Shown: positions 16,801 to 26,989, numbered from the stretch's first letter. The stretch: DNA of 64,000 nt from Gonocerus acuteangulatus (GCA_946811695.1 OX328128.1:78795606-78859605); one strand, 5' to 3'. Numbers and translations: made by a program. Notes: generated from the letters alone by a model not told the origin.

Positions 16801-17463
16801 GGCACCTCCTAAGGGTTTATATTTTGTCAAATGTAAACAAATATAATTAGCCGAAGTATACGTCCAGTTTGATCCCTTTGTCTCAAATGATTCTTGTTCG
16901 TTAACAACTTTATCGTATACGTTTTTGATAAATTCGTCCAAATCTGTACTTTCATCGATAATTTTGACTTTTGATTTAAAATTAATATCTGTTCTTTCGA
17001 CAACGGTATTCTCTACCCTTTTCGTATATGTGCATTCTAACATAAAATTTACTTTAATATTTTTCCACTCTTTAAGATAGGATTTTATTAAATTTAATAT
17101 CACATATTTTTTACTGTATAAAAATTCTTGAGATGTTCTACTCTTATCGTCGTTTGGAATATAAACATCTTCGACTTGGTTTCCTAAACAACTTTTGATA
17201 ATTCCATTTTCCTGAGCTACGGCCGATTCTCTCCACCGCTTATCGAAAATAGTGTACTTTTTCTTTTTCTTTTTCACCGGTTCCGGTGATCCGTTCATAT
17301 TAAATGTTTGATTGCGACTGAAGGCTGTGCAATTCGGAATATGGCGTTTGTAATTATATGCCTTGGTGAACTCTTTACTACAACCTTTACAATAATAAAA
17401 CAACCATTTACATTGGTGTCTATGAGTTGGCAAAAGCAACCCACACCGAGAACATAAAAACAT
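13813..17463 (-). CDS. polB: Protein-primed-type family B DNA polymerase
   Basis: 1216 aa from ATG 17463, a single unbroken frame. The N-terminus has paired zinc-finger-like Cys/His groups (MFLCSRCG, then a C2H2 pattern ending RHIPNC). Exonuclease motif I is YADIES at about 423; motif II is near YDSHFIIPF. Polymerase motifs: DVNNLYG at about 818 (motif A), NSCFGKF at about 960 (motif B) and YTDTDS at about 1057 (motif C, catalytic aspartates). A Cys/His group around residues 510-535 (CVLCQ ... HHHC) recalls an HNH-like insert common in Polinton polymerases. It replicates the element, probably primed by a terminal protein. Intact catalytic residues suggest a functional enzyme. Confidence 0.96.
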   Translation of the reverse strand: MFLCSRCGLLLPTHRHQCKWLFYYCKGCSKEFTKAYNYKRHIPNCTAFSRNQTFNMNGSPEPVKKKKKKYTIFDKRWRESAVAQENGIIKSCLGNQVEDVYIPNDDKSRTSQEFLYSKKYVILNLIKSYLKEWKNIKVNFMLECTYTKRVENTVVERTDINFKSKVKIIDESTDLDEFIKNVYDKVVNEQESFETKGSNWTYTSANYICLHLTKYKPLGGAKFIELPKQIKDKHCVINVKNTSTDECFRFAILSEIIRLNDPEAYSNIESSYSFDCISYPTLIKDIAPFEIVNNVSINVFGLDEKCQVYPLRISKKYEYDKAFDLLYLQNEENTHYCLITNLSRLLSSQISSSGKRSYEICRRCLSQFPTGVVNIRGQNAKERLVDHQLFCQKHKAVRSVFPEEDNIEFKQVEYSQPVPIVAYADIESLLVPISTASPNPSISWTKQVHQHVPFSVSLLVKSDMFDLDPFVYTGENCMQAFIEKLRSLVAKVDEILPIPMNELSNEEKVLFSSTNICVLCQKDNLMEDRVHHHCHYSGKFIGAAHNACNLRARKPDFIPVFMHNLQNYDSHFIIPFLGLCENVTVIPSNTEKYISFSITFVGCMTKIRFIDSYKFLSSSLETLVTNLKNNTQPLIEVFPHMYKIINDEKKIDLLTRKGVFPYNYFDSLDRLKETKLPTKEKFYNDLTQKHISDLDYTHARTVWKTFNIKTLKEYTELYIKTDVILLCEVFETFRSLCIKIYQLDPAWFYTLPQLSWNAMLKYTNIKLDIVKDIDMIQFFEKGIRGGICQVIQRHAKANNKYLKEYDSSKSSNYLLYVDVNNLYGYAMNCPLPYGGLEWTDETINPLDVDNDSEIGYVFDVDISYPKEIHDKHSQLPLLPENTIPPNGKTVKLLTTLKPKSRYIVHYINLKQALQLGLKVTKIYRILKFKQSKWLSRYIEVNSKMRALSKNTFESDFYKLMNNSCFGKFMENVRNRIDLKIVTNTKSLRNLVNKPNFKDRFIFADNVVGVQLEKEKVVFNKPIYVGFSILELSKVLMYDYHYNVFLQKYGLNNVSLCYTDTDSLLYSIKTDDIYFDIANDLHQFFDTSNFPKSHLCYSEKNKKIVGLLKDETFGDPIVEFVGLRPKMYSFLTNNETCVKKAKGVKQSSVKDFNFTDYLNTLETSKKMFSSFYTIQSKRHNVKTVLINKISLCSFDDKRYTLENGVQTLPFGHYNLDQ

Positions 17464-17782
17464 ATTATTTTTTATTAACTAATTTAGTCTTATGAAATAA
17501 TAGTATAAATTATAAAATTCTAATGTTAAATTATTTATAAATTAAATTTAATATGTGTTACGAAGAAAAATATATATATATATATATGTTTAGACAAATT
17601 AAGTTTATAATTTTTATATAATAACCTCCTTTTTTAAAAATTTTGCAGTCTTACAGTGAGTATGTCTTTTAGTTTATTTAAAAACCCTAATTTATCATAT
17701 AACTTTAAATCATTAACTTTATTTAAAAGCTTTAAATTGATTGAGTATTATATAAACATGTAAAGAAAATCAAAAAACAATC
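17464..17782. other. AT-rich spacer between polymerase and small spliced gene
   Basis: Very AT-rich, with a short TA run (17569-17587). No open frame of note. It should contain the polymerase promoter (minus-strand TATAAATTA-like sequences occur near 17530-17545) and the 3' end of the small spliced gene. Confidence 0.4.
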
Positions 17783-18161
17783 CTATACAAATGTAATTTG
17801 ATACGCGTTCTTTTTTTTCCCTTCATATATCATTTTTAGCGTTCCTGCAAAACGAATATATAATAAACATAAACATTTAACTAATTATGCTTTTATTAAA
17901 TAAACAGAAAAATTACATACCTTTATAATTTATTAGTTCTTCCGCTGAAAAACATTGTATATATCGTTTCGGTAAAAATGTTCGTATATCTTCTCCGCCT
18001 TCCTCAGCTTCTATAACAGCTTCAATAGCATCTCCATATTCTGTTTGCTTCTTTGTTAACGTTTTAATTTTGTAAATAGTTTTTACCTCCAACTCACTTA
18101 TACTTTTGTATGCAATATTATTGCCAATATTGTTCAACTTCCTTGCAAGCGACATCTGCAA
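17783..18161 (-). CDS. Small conserved Polinton protein, two exons
   Basis: Exon 1 is 18161-17921, from ATG 18161. Read straight on, it stops two codons later, but AAAG|GTATGT at that point is a near-perfect donor. Exon 2 is 17844-17783, after ttttgcag. The intron is 76 bp (17845-17920), phase 1. The predicted product is about 100 aa. Exon 1 contains YKIKTLTKKQTEYGDAI and FLPKRY, and exon 2 restores a C-terminal strand pattern (MIYEG ... YQITF). I recall this layout in a widespread small-protein family of invertebrate mobile elements, perhaps OB-fold-like; function unknown. Restored family pattern across the junction supports the splice. Confidence 0.7.
17845..17920 (-). other. 76-bp spliceosomal intron
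   Basis: Begins GTATGTAATT and ends TTTTGCAG on the minus strand. Size and borders are typical of insect introns. It implies nuclear transcription and splicing of the element. Confidence 0.65.
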
Positions 18162-18282
18162 TTATTACACACATCTGTATCTAGCTTCTAGCTCATCCAA
18201 CATTGAGAATATTTATTGTGAAAGTTACAAAAAGACGTACTCACTGTAAAGACTCCAATAGAGATCGAGACGAGAGAGTGAA

Positions 18283-18323
18283 ACTGAATGTGACTAAAAC
18301 AAATAGAAGTTCGCCCTTTTATA
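18283..18323 (-). promoter_or_regulatory. Promoter of the small spliced gene
   Basis: Minus-strand TATAAAAG (18316-18323) followed 28 bp on by TTTTAGTC (A at 18295) and 38 bp on by TTCAGTT (A at 18285). The ATG is about 125 bp further. One of the clearest promoters in the element. Confidence 0.6.
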
Positions 18324-18699
18324 TTTTGGGAGTGGGGGAAGTGATCTTAATGCTATAATTGTAAGTAATTAGCATTTGTACGTCATGTTCTCCTTTACAG
18401 CTAACTCCCAGAATTACGATGACTGTTTTAAATTAGTCGGGTAAAAAGGTCTGTTTCGACCCAGCTTCGTGAAGAAAATGGCGGTGCCCATGATTTTCAT
18501 TAGTATGTCCTATTCGGAGAATTTAGAGAGGACGATACGCAATTCTGTAGTACTCTGATAAAATGCTTGATGTATGTTCCTTTAATCACCAGTCAGGCCA
18601 CCCTGCCTTTAATAATTAGAAAAAACGACGTCCGCAACAGCTGACGTGAATAATCATTTTCATCTTAACAATAATAATTGCAACAATTCGCACTCCCAT

Positions 18700-18855
18700 A
18701 TGTAGCTTTAATGGAGAGCATGCGGGAGCTAATTTAGCTCGTCTTGTTTAGAATATTCGGAATACGCAGCTGACTGCATGTAGCATTAATGAAGAGCATG
18801 CGGGAGCTAATTTAGCTCGTCTTGTTTAGAATATTCGGAATACGCAGCTGACTGA
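18700..18855. repeat. 78-bp tandem duplication with internal palindrome
   Basis: Two copies, 18700-18777 and 18778-18855, differ at about two positions. Each contains gagctaatttagctc (7-bp arms, 1-bp centre) and ends with gcagctgactg. A related stretch (gtcagctgcttctgaatatt) occurs inverted at the left end near 4386-4405. The rest of 18330-18957 is non-coding. Confidence 0.85.
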
Positions 18856-18957
18856 TTCTCTTTTCAAAATACAATATTAAACAGATGCTCTAATTAATTA
18901 TACAACTCACTTACCTTATTAGTCTGTCTTCTCATTATTTCCTTGTCTTGAACATAG

Positions 18958-19207
18958 ATGAGTCATAGATGCGGGGCTAAACCCCGCCCTCGCCCCCCGC
19001 CCGCCCCCACCCCTGCCCTAGCAGAAGCCGAATATACTAATTAGATCAAATCTCGTCGAACAAGTGTAACCACCATGAGTCAGAGATGATGTGCGGGTAA
19101 AAGCAAACCCTGCCCCTTCCTGTACCACCCCCCCGCCCGCCTTAATTTCCCCACCCCGCCCAGCCCTAGGATCTAGCTCTTGCTCAACCCGCATGACCTA
19201 TACTACT
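18958..19207 (-). repeat. Polinton right terminal inverted repeat
   Basis: 250 bp, the reverse complement of 4057-4307 with one G/C-run length difference. It ends in cctatactact, followed by the right target duplication tgtata (19208-19213). Confidence 0.97.
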
Positions 19208-19390
19208 TGTATACATTTTAATAGTAAATGTAAACTATTGGGCTATATATGTATACATTTTAGTAGTAAATATAAACTATTGGGCTATATATGTATACAT
19301 TTTAATAGTAAATATAAACTATTGGGCTATATATGTATACATTTTAGTAGTAAATGTAAATTATTAGGCTATATATGTATACATTTTTAT
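19208..19390. repeat. 42-bp satellite array, right part
   Basis: About 4.3 copies of the same 42-bp unit and orientation as 3804-4056. Removing the Polinton and one tgtata joins the halves into a perfect unit. Confidence 0.95.
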
Positions 19391-20005
19391 AAAATTTCTT
19401 ACCTGGAATTGTAACTTGGCTTAAATGTCGGTGTGATAAAAGTGAACCGAGCCTTTTCTTCCTGATAACATCTGATTCATAGATAAGGACCTGTAACAAG
19501 GTATAATTAGGTAGTAATTCGTTAGAATAACAATAAGTAGAAATATCCTACATTTATACTTTGTACATATAAGCAATGATTTTATAGTATCAGTGATTGT
19601 TCTTTTAAGTATCGATTTTATGTTAGTTATTCTTATTATTAGATCCTATATATTTATCATAAAGACACTCTTATAAAGTATAATTTATTTTCTCTCATGT
19701 ATTTATGTATAAAGATAAAATAAAGCCGGTTTATTCTGACCATTTAAGAAGTTAAACTACCTTGTGTGGCCAAATCCAAGTCATTTTCTCCAATTTATGG
19801 ATATAAAATCAACAGATCAATATTTTTCAATTCTTTGTTCTTCCGAAACGGCTTTATGTAGAAAAAGTGTAAATTTATTTTGTTTCTTGTTGTTTTGAAA
19901 AATTCATATAAAGTTTACTAGTCGATTTGTTTATTTTATGTAAGTGTCAGTAATAAATCATAGTATTAAAGTATTATAAATACCAATGTTGCGACCCAGA
20001 AGATG

Positions 20006-20066
<61 letters not shown>

Positions 20067-20680
20067 CCTTAAATGATATTAGGCGTAGAAGCATTGAAAA
20101 TTACCCCTCTTAAAAAAAAAGAAAACAATAAATTCAGGTTTCAGAAAAACGCCGCGTTGTAATGGCCCGTGTTGGCAATGAAAAATCGTCCAGCTTTAGA
20201 CAGAGATATCTATTTATTTTAAGGGCTTCGAATCTATAACGATGAGCCCTAATACAGATTATAAAATATATTAATCATTTACTTAGTGTTAACATTTATT
20301 AATTTACATTTAAACATTAATAAAATATATATAAAACAAGATGCGTTTGGATATTAATAAACAAATATAAAACACAATTCATTTACAGTACAAAATATAA
20401 TAAAAAATCATTTTAAATTATTAAAAATAATGTACGTTAACGCAATACCATCAGATACATGGGCTATTAAAATAAACAATTAAAATTGACTATTTATTTA
20501 TTGCTGAGCATCCGATACGAAAGCGGCTCGCTCCATATAATATTTACATATAAATTCTATCATTACCGCAAATATGCTATTGAAATTGTAATATAAACAT
20601 ATTATAAATAAAAAATTACAAATAGTTATACACATATAAAAACATATTTATATACACTTATAAAATTATATGATCTTACA
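19391..20680. other. AT-rich non-coding stretch
   Basis: No gene recognised. It contains an A-run of about 56 bases (20010-20065), probably the tail of a degraded retroposed element, and otherwise AT-rich sequence with stops in all frames. Confidence 0.6.
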
Positions 20681-21046
20681 TATACGTCTAATACGAAGAC
20701 AGGTATAGTTGGGATTCGGCTAGGAGAAAAACGTCAGACTTTCAGGAAGAAATCTGTATTTGGACGTTTCGACTGCACAATGGCAGCCTTCTTCAGCACT
20801 AGAGAATGCCTAGGGGGGAGGGAGGAAGACCTCGAGGACAACTTAGGTAACCATGGTTGGAAGTCTTCCTCCCTCCCCCCTAGGCATTCTCTAGTGCTGA
20901 AGAAGGCTGCCATTGTGCAGTCGAAACGTCCAAATACAGATTTCTTTTTGAAAGTCCGACGTTTTTCTCCTAGCCGAATCCCAACTATACCTGTCTTCGT
21001 ATCTCTGCAGCGGCTAACTATCTCCATCTACACTATACGTCTAATA
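20681..21046. mobile_element. Fold-back insertion with hammerhead-like motif (PLE-type)
   Basis: Inverted arms of about 138 bp (20694-20830 and 20863-21001) surround a spacer of about 30 bp. The direct repeat tatacgtctaata at 20681-20693 and 21034-21046 is a 13-bp target duplication. Each arm contains, on one strand, CTGAAGA, a six-pair stem (GGCTGC/GCAGTC) and GAAAC, the conserved core of a hammerhead ribozyme, as found in Penelope-like element repeats. No PLE protein is present. Spurious open frames cross the arms. Confidence 0.72.
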
Positions 21047-21312
21047 GTAAACTAGAAATAGAATTCCCCTAAAGAAAAGAAGTATACAAAAACAAAACAA
21101 ATAATCTAAGTTTGTCTTATGGACTATTGACAATTTTGGAGTAATTGCAATAATAACACAGGTCCACAAAAAAAAAAAAATGGTTTGTGCTGGGTATCGG
21201 ACACATTTTTTCTGACGTATTTTTTGCCGCTGAACACGAATCTGAAGTCATAATTAGGGGTTAATCAGCAAAAAAACGGAGAAAATTCAAAAAATCTACA
21301 AAAATCAAAACC

Positions 21313-21645
21313 TTATTGTTTTATTTGGATGATGATTACATTATTATTGTTTCTGTCTTTTCCTGACTCTTTTCTCCTCAAATGACCCGTGTCATGGGTT
21401 TCTGCTACATTTTCAAATTTGTATATATATATATCCTTGTTTTGCTGCTTTCCCAATCGATAAACCACATTGTAGCATGATCCACAAACAAAATTGGGTA
21501 CACCATTTTTTGAATCAAGACAAACTTTCATATCGAAACACTCTTCATACAAAGTCACAAGTCGATCTGTGAGGTTCTTTGCCGGTAAATGTACCGATTC
21601 AATGTCCTGATGTTTTATTTTTTCTCGAAGACAAAATATCTCCTA
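21313..21645 (-). pseudogene. Exon-like coding fragment inside TIR element
   Basis: On the minus strand the frame opens after a pyrimidine-rich tttttatag acceptor-like site and reads about 110 codons. It includes DMKVCLDSKNGVPNFVCGSC, a Cys-x2-Cys pattern that faintly recalls ZAD-type zinc domains. There is no ATG at the start. It is probably a gene fragment captured by the element. Family not recognised. Confidence 0.35.
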
Positions 21646-21695
21646 TAAAAAACATAAATAAAATGCAATAAGCAACAAACAAATAATATTTGCAA

Positions 21696-21965
21696 ATCAA
21701 GAGAGTGTACAGTACCTGCAGAAACAAGCAGAAACTGCAAATCAAGAGAGTGGACAGTACCTGCAGAAACAAGCAGAAACTGCAAATCAACAGAGTGGAC
21801 AGTACCTGCAGAAACAAGCAGAAACTGCAAATCAAGAGAGTGGACAGTACCTGCAGAAACAAGCAGAAACTGCAAATCAACAGAGTGGACAGTACCTGCA
21901 GAAACAAGCAGAAACTGCAAATCAACAGAGTGGACAGTACCTGCAGAAACAAGCAGAAACTGCAA
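21696..21965. repeat. 45-bp tandem repeat
   Basis: Six copies of a 45-bp unit (core gtggacagtacctgcagaaa) in two alternating variants (aagagag and aacagag). The length is a multiple of 3 and gives open frames on both strands that are not genes. Confidence 0.95.
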
Positions 21966-22437
21966 ATTAATTATTACATAGTTAAAAAAACCATTAAATC
22001 GACCATTTTTTTCGATTTTTTCATTTTTCTCCGTTTTTTGCTGATTAACCCCCAATTATGACTTCAGATTCGTGTTCAGCGGTAAAAAATACGTCAGAAA
22101 AAATGTGTCCGATACCCACCACTTTTTTTTTTTTTTTGTGGACCTGTGTAATTAACCGCCACATTCACTACATCGGAAAATAAAAACGTTAGCCATTAAA
22201 AATGAAGGTTAAACAACGTTAAACAAGAAAGAAAAAAAAATTAAAAAAAAAAAAAAAATGTTTTTAGGATATTTGATTATTGCTTCAATACATTGCCTGT
22301 TATCAGTTAGAAGTTCGGTCAGGTCCAAACCTGGTAGGTCTTAAGTTTTTCATCGTCTGCAATCAATTAAAATTGAGAGCACAAGTAACTGAAGAAAGAT
22401 TAGACGAGATTTTTTCAAAGTATTTATTCGTTTATAG

Positions 22438-22620
22438 GAAGCCCGGTGGCCGTGAGAGGTAAGGCGTGAGCAATCCGTACCTAAGGTCGTGGGTTCAATT
22501 CTCACTAAAGATAATGGCTTTTCTTTTGAAAAAAGAAAAGGCATCAGCCCTATCCAAGCTACAAAAGGGTGGTAACCTATAGATAACCAGTACCAAAAAT
22601 CTATGTTATGTATAAAGTGG
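22438..22620 (+). mobile_element. tRNA-derived SINE, class 2
   Basis: The tRNA-like head (gcccggtggccgtgagaggt ... gtgggttcaattctc) is followed by a hairpin (ggcttttctttt ... aaaagaaaaggc) and the tail motif aaaagggtggtaacctatag. A second, better preserved copy lies at 32527-32710. Confidence 0.75.
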
Positions 22621-25600
22621 ACTTTAACATATAAATAAATTAATTATTATTTATAAATATACATACATATTTACATATTCTCCTGATAAATTATTGAAGT
22701 TAATAAATTTGTTATTAGGCACGAAGTTTGTCGTTTCAGCTATTTTAATATAGTTCTGTGTTAAAATGAATTCAAACGAAAGCAGAATTCCATATAAATA
22801 GGTTATTAATACCGTAGTAATAAAAACAAACGTTGAATTTTTTATCAACAAAAGAATGAAAAGCTAATAAATTCTAAATAAATTTGATTTACAAATTAGT
22901 TTCCGGATGTCATGTTTTTTTTTTTTAAAGAAGTTTTAATACTTCAGTTCTGAGATGAATTCGATCAATATGGAAAAATGGGTTTGAAAAATAAAAAAAA
23001 TCTCCTCTGCGGATAATAAGAGCATAAAAATCGTCAATCGCCAATTACTTATAGATACTTAATGGATGAATTGTATCAATGAAACCATTTTTAAAGCGAT
23101 ATCTGTAAACGTTAAGGGGAAAAATTGATAAAAGTACATTTCCAAACTAATTTTCAGTTTTGGTATTCAGAAACGATTAATTCAGTTGAAACTTATTCCG
23201 CGCATTGGATATTCATCTGAGTCGTTTAAATTTGGTGTCGTTTGAACTTATCATAACCAAACGATAATGGATAATTATACATTAAAAAGTCCGCGTCATC
23301 TTAGCGCGGTTCCGTTCATCTCTCTTGTGCTATAGTAAAGGAATAGAAGGAGTTATTTGGAAAGATTTGATCTTTCGTGAAAAATATAAAATAAAATGTC
23401 AAAGGGAAGGAAGTTTAAGGCAACATACATTTATAAAACAGGATAGGCCTGGAAGGAAAAAAAGAAGAGTCTTTATTGGGTGTTAACAAAATTTACGAAA
23501 AAGCATTTCTAGCAGGGAGGTTACGAAAAAAGTCAGGCGTGTTATAAGTTATTGTGAATCACACCCGAATAATCCAGGGTTTTGCTTACACTGATTCAAT
23601 AGACATCATAATAATTAGTGCCTTTATTAGGATGAATATTGAGAATTCGGGATAGATTTATTTGAACTAAATTAAAATACTTTTTTAATATTGAACTTTT
23701 TTGTATTGTATTGTTGTATAATGTATATTGTAATAATATTGTTTAAAGTGTTACTAATTTGTTTACTTATTTTAGAACAATAGAGTATTCCGTATATTTG
23801 TAAAATACATTTTTTTAATTATTTAGAATTTTTTATTTGATCATATTTCCAGATTCTCCTCCTGCTTTGAATGTATATTTACCGATCTTAGATGCAATGA
23901 TTCTGCGAAAAATCAGTGAATTATCTCTTTCCTTCTGATTGCTAGACGTCGTTAAATATGAGCCTACAGGTAGTAAGGTTACATGCCCCCCGAGGATACA
24001 TGATGAATAATGCTGCACCGCATACAGCGAAAGTATGGCCAAACAGCAGTCGCACTTAACGTGTTAAGGAAGTGATAGAAAATAAGTGTTTTCATAAACA
24101 TGAAAAGTTTTCGGATCTTGGTATATTTTATCAAATATCTCTAAAACAGATGGAAAATCATGGTAGTGGAAGGTGACTATTCGAAAGCTTACTAAATTCT
24201 CTACAGAAAAGATCCTCTTATTCTACAGAATTTAAACTTATTTAATGCACTTTATAAGGAAAAAACTGAGAACAAAGAAAGAAACACCATTAGAATCTAT
24301 GTCATACAAAGATGGCCGCTGTTTATTCCAGGGTTCAGAGGATTTCGATTCCCCTCCCTCTAGCCCCTACTATCTCTATGGTAGGGATGCATTTCCTCTG
24401 AAGGTGATAATGGATGATAAGAGATAAGCATTTTCTATCGCCAATTATCTCTTGAGGCAGATAGGATAAATCGTATGTGGTAACATGTATAAATATATGT
24501 GTATATATTTGTAAATATATGTGCGTGTGTGTGTAATGGTGCTCAGGCGAATTTCTCCGTTTTTTCCCCTTTTGTTTGTTCAAGTTCAGATAATGGTCCG
24601 GTAATAAACGAAGACAGCGATGAGGTTACATTATATAAGTAAATCCATTATCCATAGATCATAAATGACATAATTTCACGTTGTCGGTATAATATGTACA
24701 TACGTTATAAATACATTATTAACATGAAAATAAAATGTTTTTAAATAAAAAATTGTTTTACATACTCGACTCTATAGAAGTTATTATTCTGCCAAAATAT
24801 TCCATATACCTACAATTAAAAAGTTATCGATTATAAAAAAAAATAATTTAAAAACGGATGTCAGATTCGTTTTTAGCGCATTGAAAAACCCCTAAATTCA
24901 AATTTTGGGAATATTACAAAAATAAAAAAAAATATATTTTAAATTTTGGTAAGGGGGGACCCTGTATATTTTGTTAAAGATTACACAATCTGGCCATATT
25001 TCAAAGAATATTTACCCGATTCAAACCAAACTTGGAGTGTCGAAAAGGGCCCTAATGAGACACATTTCCTTCTAATCGGGGTGTTTCTACGAGTTCCGGG
25101 ATTGACATTATATGCAAACACGTTTACATTTTATTTTTACTTTGAGAACCATGTTTTGCAAGTACGTTTAGAGATAATACAACAATGATTTATATGGTTA
25201 GAAAAATGAGTCTTTCTTCTTTTGAAAGATTTCAATGTCGTAAAAATCGGATAATCTCAAGGGGAGATATTGAATTTCAAAACTTCACATTACTTTTTCG
25301 CTTACAAATTTTTAGAGTCTTCTAGACTGGGAAAAATCGTTATTTTTTGTTTTCAATGATATTCACCACATTAGGGTTTCTTGGGGTGCTGAGTTTAAAT
25401 CTGCTATTACTTTTGGTGTACAAAAAATTTTTTAAAACTAGTTTACTTGAAAACGTAAGCATATTTTTGAATTTATTTGACGATATATAAAGTATTGTTT
25501 AACAATTATATTTTCCCTTTAATCTACTCAGTAAAACGAATGAATTGGTGAAAGAATCATGTCGATATCATTTTCTAAACTCGATATAAAAAATTAAGCC

Positions 25601-25720
25601 CTTTCAACCTATTTTATTTTATGGCTCGACTATTTTTCGATGTAGAATCACCAGAAAAAAAATGGTCCAAATCGGTGACCCCATCGGGTTTGGCACCCGG
25701 GATTACTGTACAAATTAAAG
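22621..25720. other. AT-rich stretch with repeat relics
   Basis: No gene recognised. A 3' end of the Helentron-like family B in minus orientation (gcgtcatcttagcgcggttc) is at about 23290-23315. Short open frames (for example 24946-25188) have no recognisable features. Confidence 0.5.
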
Positions 25721-25726
25721 CCAATA

Positions 25727-26803
25727 CTTCCCAACACCTATTTCCTAGTCCTCAAATCTTACTTATCAAACAGATCCTTTCAAGTCAAACAAGGCACAAC
25801 TTTTTCCCCAACCTGCTTCATTAATTCTGGAGTCCCCCAAGGGAGTATTATTGGTCCTGTCCTTTTCCTTCTTTACACTGCGGACATTCCCACGCACCCC
25901 CAAACCCTACTGACAACCTACGCAGATGATACTGCCATCCTATCAATCTCTCCTGAACCTTCAGTTGCATCCCAACACCTGCAGGAACATCTCACCGCAA
26001 TAGAACATTGGAGCGAAAAGTGGAGGATAAAAGTCAATCCAGAAAAATGTAAACAGGTTACATTCACTCTCAGCCGGAGATCATGCCCTTCTGTCTATCT
26101 AAAAAACACTCCACTTCCAGTATCCAACGAGGTTCGATATCTAGGATTATACCTTGATAGCCGACTGACATGGAACCCTCACACGAGACTAAAAAGACAA
26201 GAACTGAACAAAAGATACGGATTACTTAGACGACCTCTTGGACCCTCGTCCAAGTTAACGACACAGAACAAACTTACAATATACAAAACAATCATTCGAC
26301 CTATAATGACATACGGACTTGAACTCTGAAAACAACAGAATACAGGTATTCCAGTCAAAAGTCCTCCGCAAAATTGTAAATGCCCCTTTCTATGTAGCCA
26401 ACAAAACCCTTCAAAATGACCTTAACATCCCGTTTGTCCTTGACCTTGCTAAAACCCGTTTCCAAATGTTCCACTCCAAATTGTCCAACCATCCTAATCC
26501 TGAAGGTCTATCCTTATCTTCCTAATCCCATCCAGACAATCCTCCCCAGCGGCTTAAAAGACAGTGGCCCCGAGATAAACTAACGTAGCTGATCACATAG
26601 TGATCATTAATTCATTTGTTTACCCACCTTAGGAAGTACCGACAATGGTTGTCTTCTTCCAAATACCTCATTATTTTTATTTTGTTTTAATTTTACCGTT
26701 TTAATCAACTTATGTAATATCTGTGTCAACAAACTTAACGATTGTACTAAATGATTTATGTACAGATTTCAAATAAACAAATAAAAAAAAAAAAAAAAAA
26801 AAC
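25727..26803 (+). pseudogene. Jockey-type LINE reverse-transcriptase remnant
   Basis: 5'-truncated. From about 25742 the frame reads the C-terminal half of a reverse transcriptase: SGVPQGSIIGPVLFLLYTAD, then TYADDTAI with the catalytic YADD, then the WRIKVNPEKC and YLGLYLDSRLTW thumb patterns, and IRPIMTYG. A TGA replaces the expected Trp codon near 26327, and the frame shifts there into the one read at 26331-26525 (VFQSKVLRKIVNAPFYVANK). The 3' end has AATAAA and an A-run (26783-26802). This is typical of insect jockey elements. Not functional. Confidence 0.88.
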
Positions 26804-26989
26804 TTTTTTGTGCCTCTAGATATTTTTATCTTTGTAAATGCTTTTTATAAATTTAGATAAATTCGTTTTTCGTTATAAACCTTTGTGTAATGTTATAAAT
26901 ATACCTAATCCTGCAAGAAATAGATAATTCAACTCAATAACATTAAATTCTTCATTGGACAGGTATGTAAGGAATAGGGGAAGCCACTA

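Larger units (their letters stand above)
4057..19207. mobile_element. Complete Polinton/Maverick (adintovirus-like) element
   Basis: The element is 15151 bp, bounded by inverted repeats starting AGTAGTATAGG and flanked by a perfect 6-bp duplication, tgtata, at 4051-4056 and 19208-19213. It carries the diagnostic Polinton set: protein-primed-type DNA polymerase B, DDE integrase with chromodomain, packaging ATPase, adenain-like cysteine protease, double- and single-jelly-roll capsid proteins and a PLA2/pX-type minor capsid protein. The large ORFs are unbroken and the TIRs differ by about one base, so it is young and may have been recently mobile or virion-forming. Two accessory genes carry CARD and BIR-like domains. 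Confidence 0.97.
21157..22148. mobile_element. TIR element with 3-bp TAA duplication, carrying a satellite
   Basis: The termini CACAGGTCCAC and GTGGACCTGTG open inverted repeats of about 140 bp (21157-21297 and 22005-22148). They are flanked by TAA at 21154-21156 and 22149-22151. A 3-bp TWA duplication is typical of PIF/Harbinger, but the superfamily is not proven. Inside are an exon-like coding fragment (21313-21645) and a 45-bp tandem array (21696-21965). No transposase. Confidence 0.75.

Noticed and set aside
21599..22061. Overlapping open frames on both strands encoding perfect 15-residue repeats
   Set aside because: Artefact of the 45-bp tandem array; all frames are open and none has a start context or non-repeat domain.
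24946..25188. 80-codon open frame with aromatic-rich C-terminus
   Set aside because: No domain, no promoter motif and typical of chance frames in this AT-rich region.
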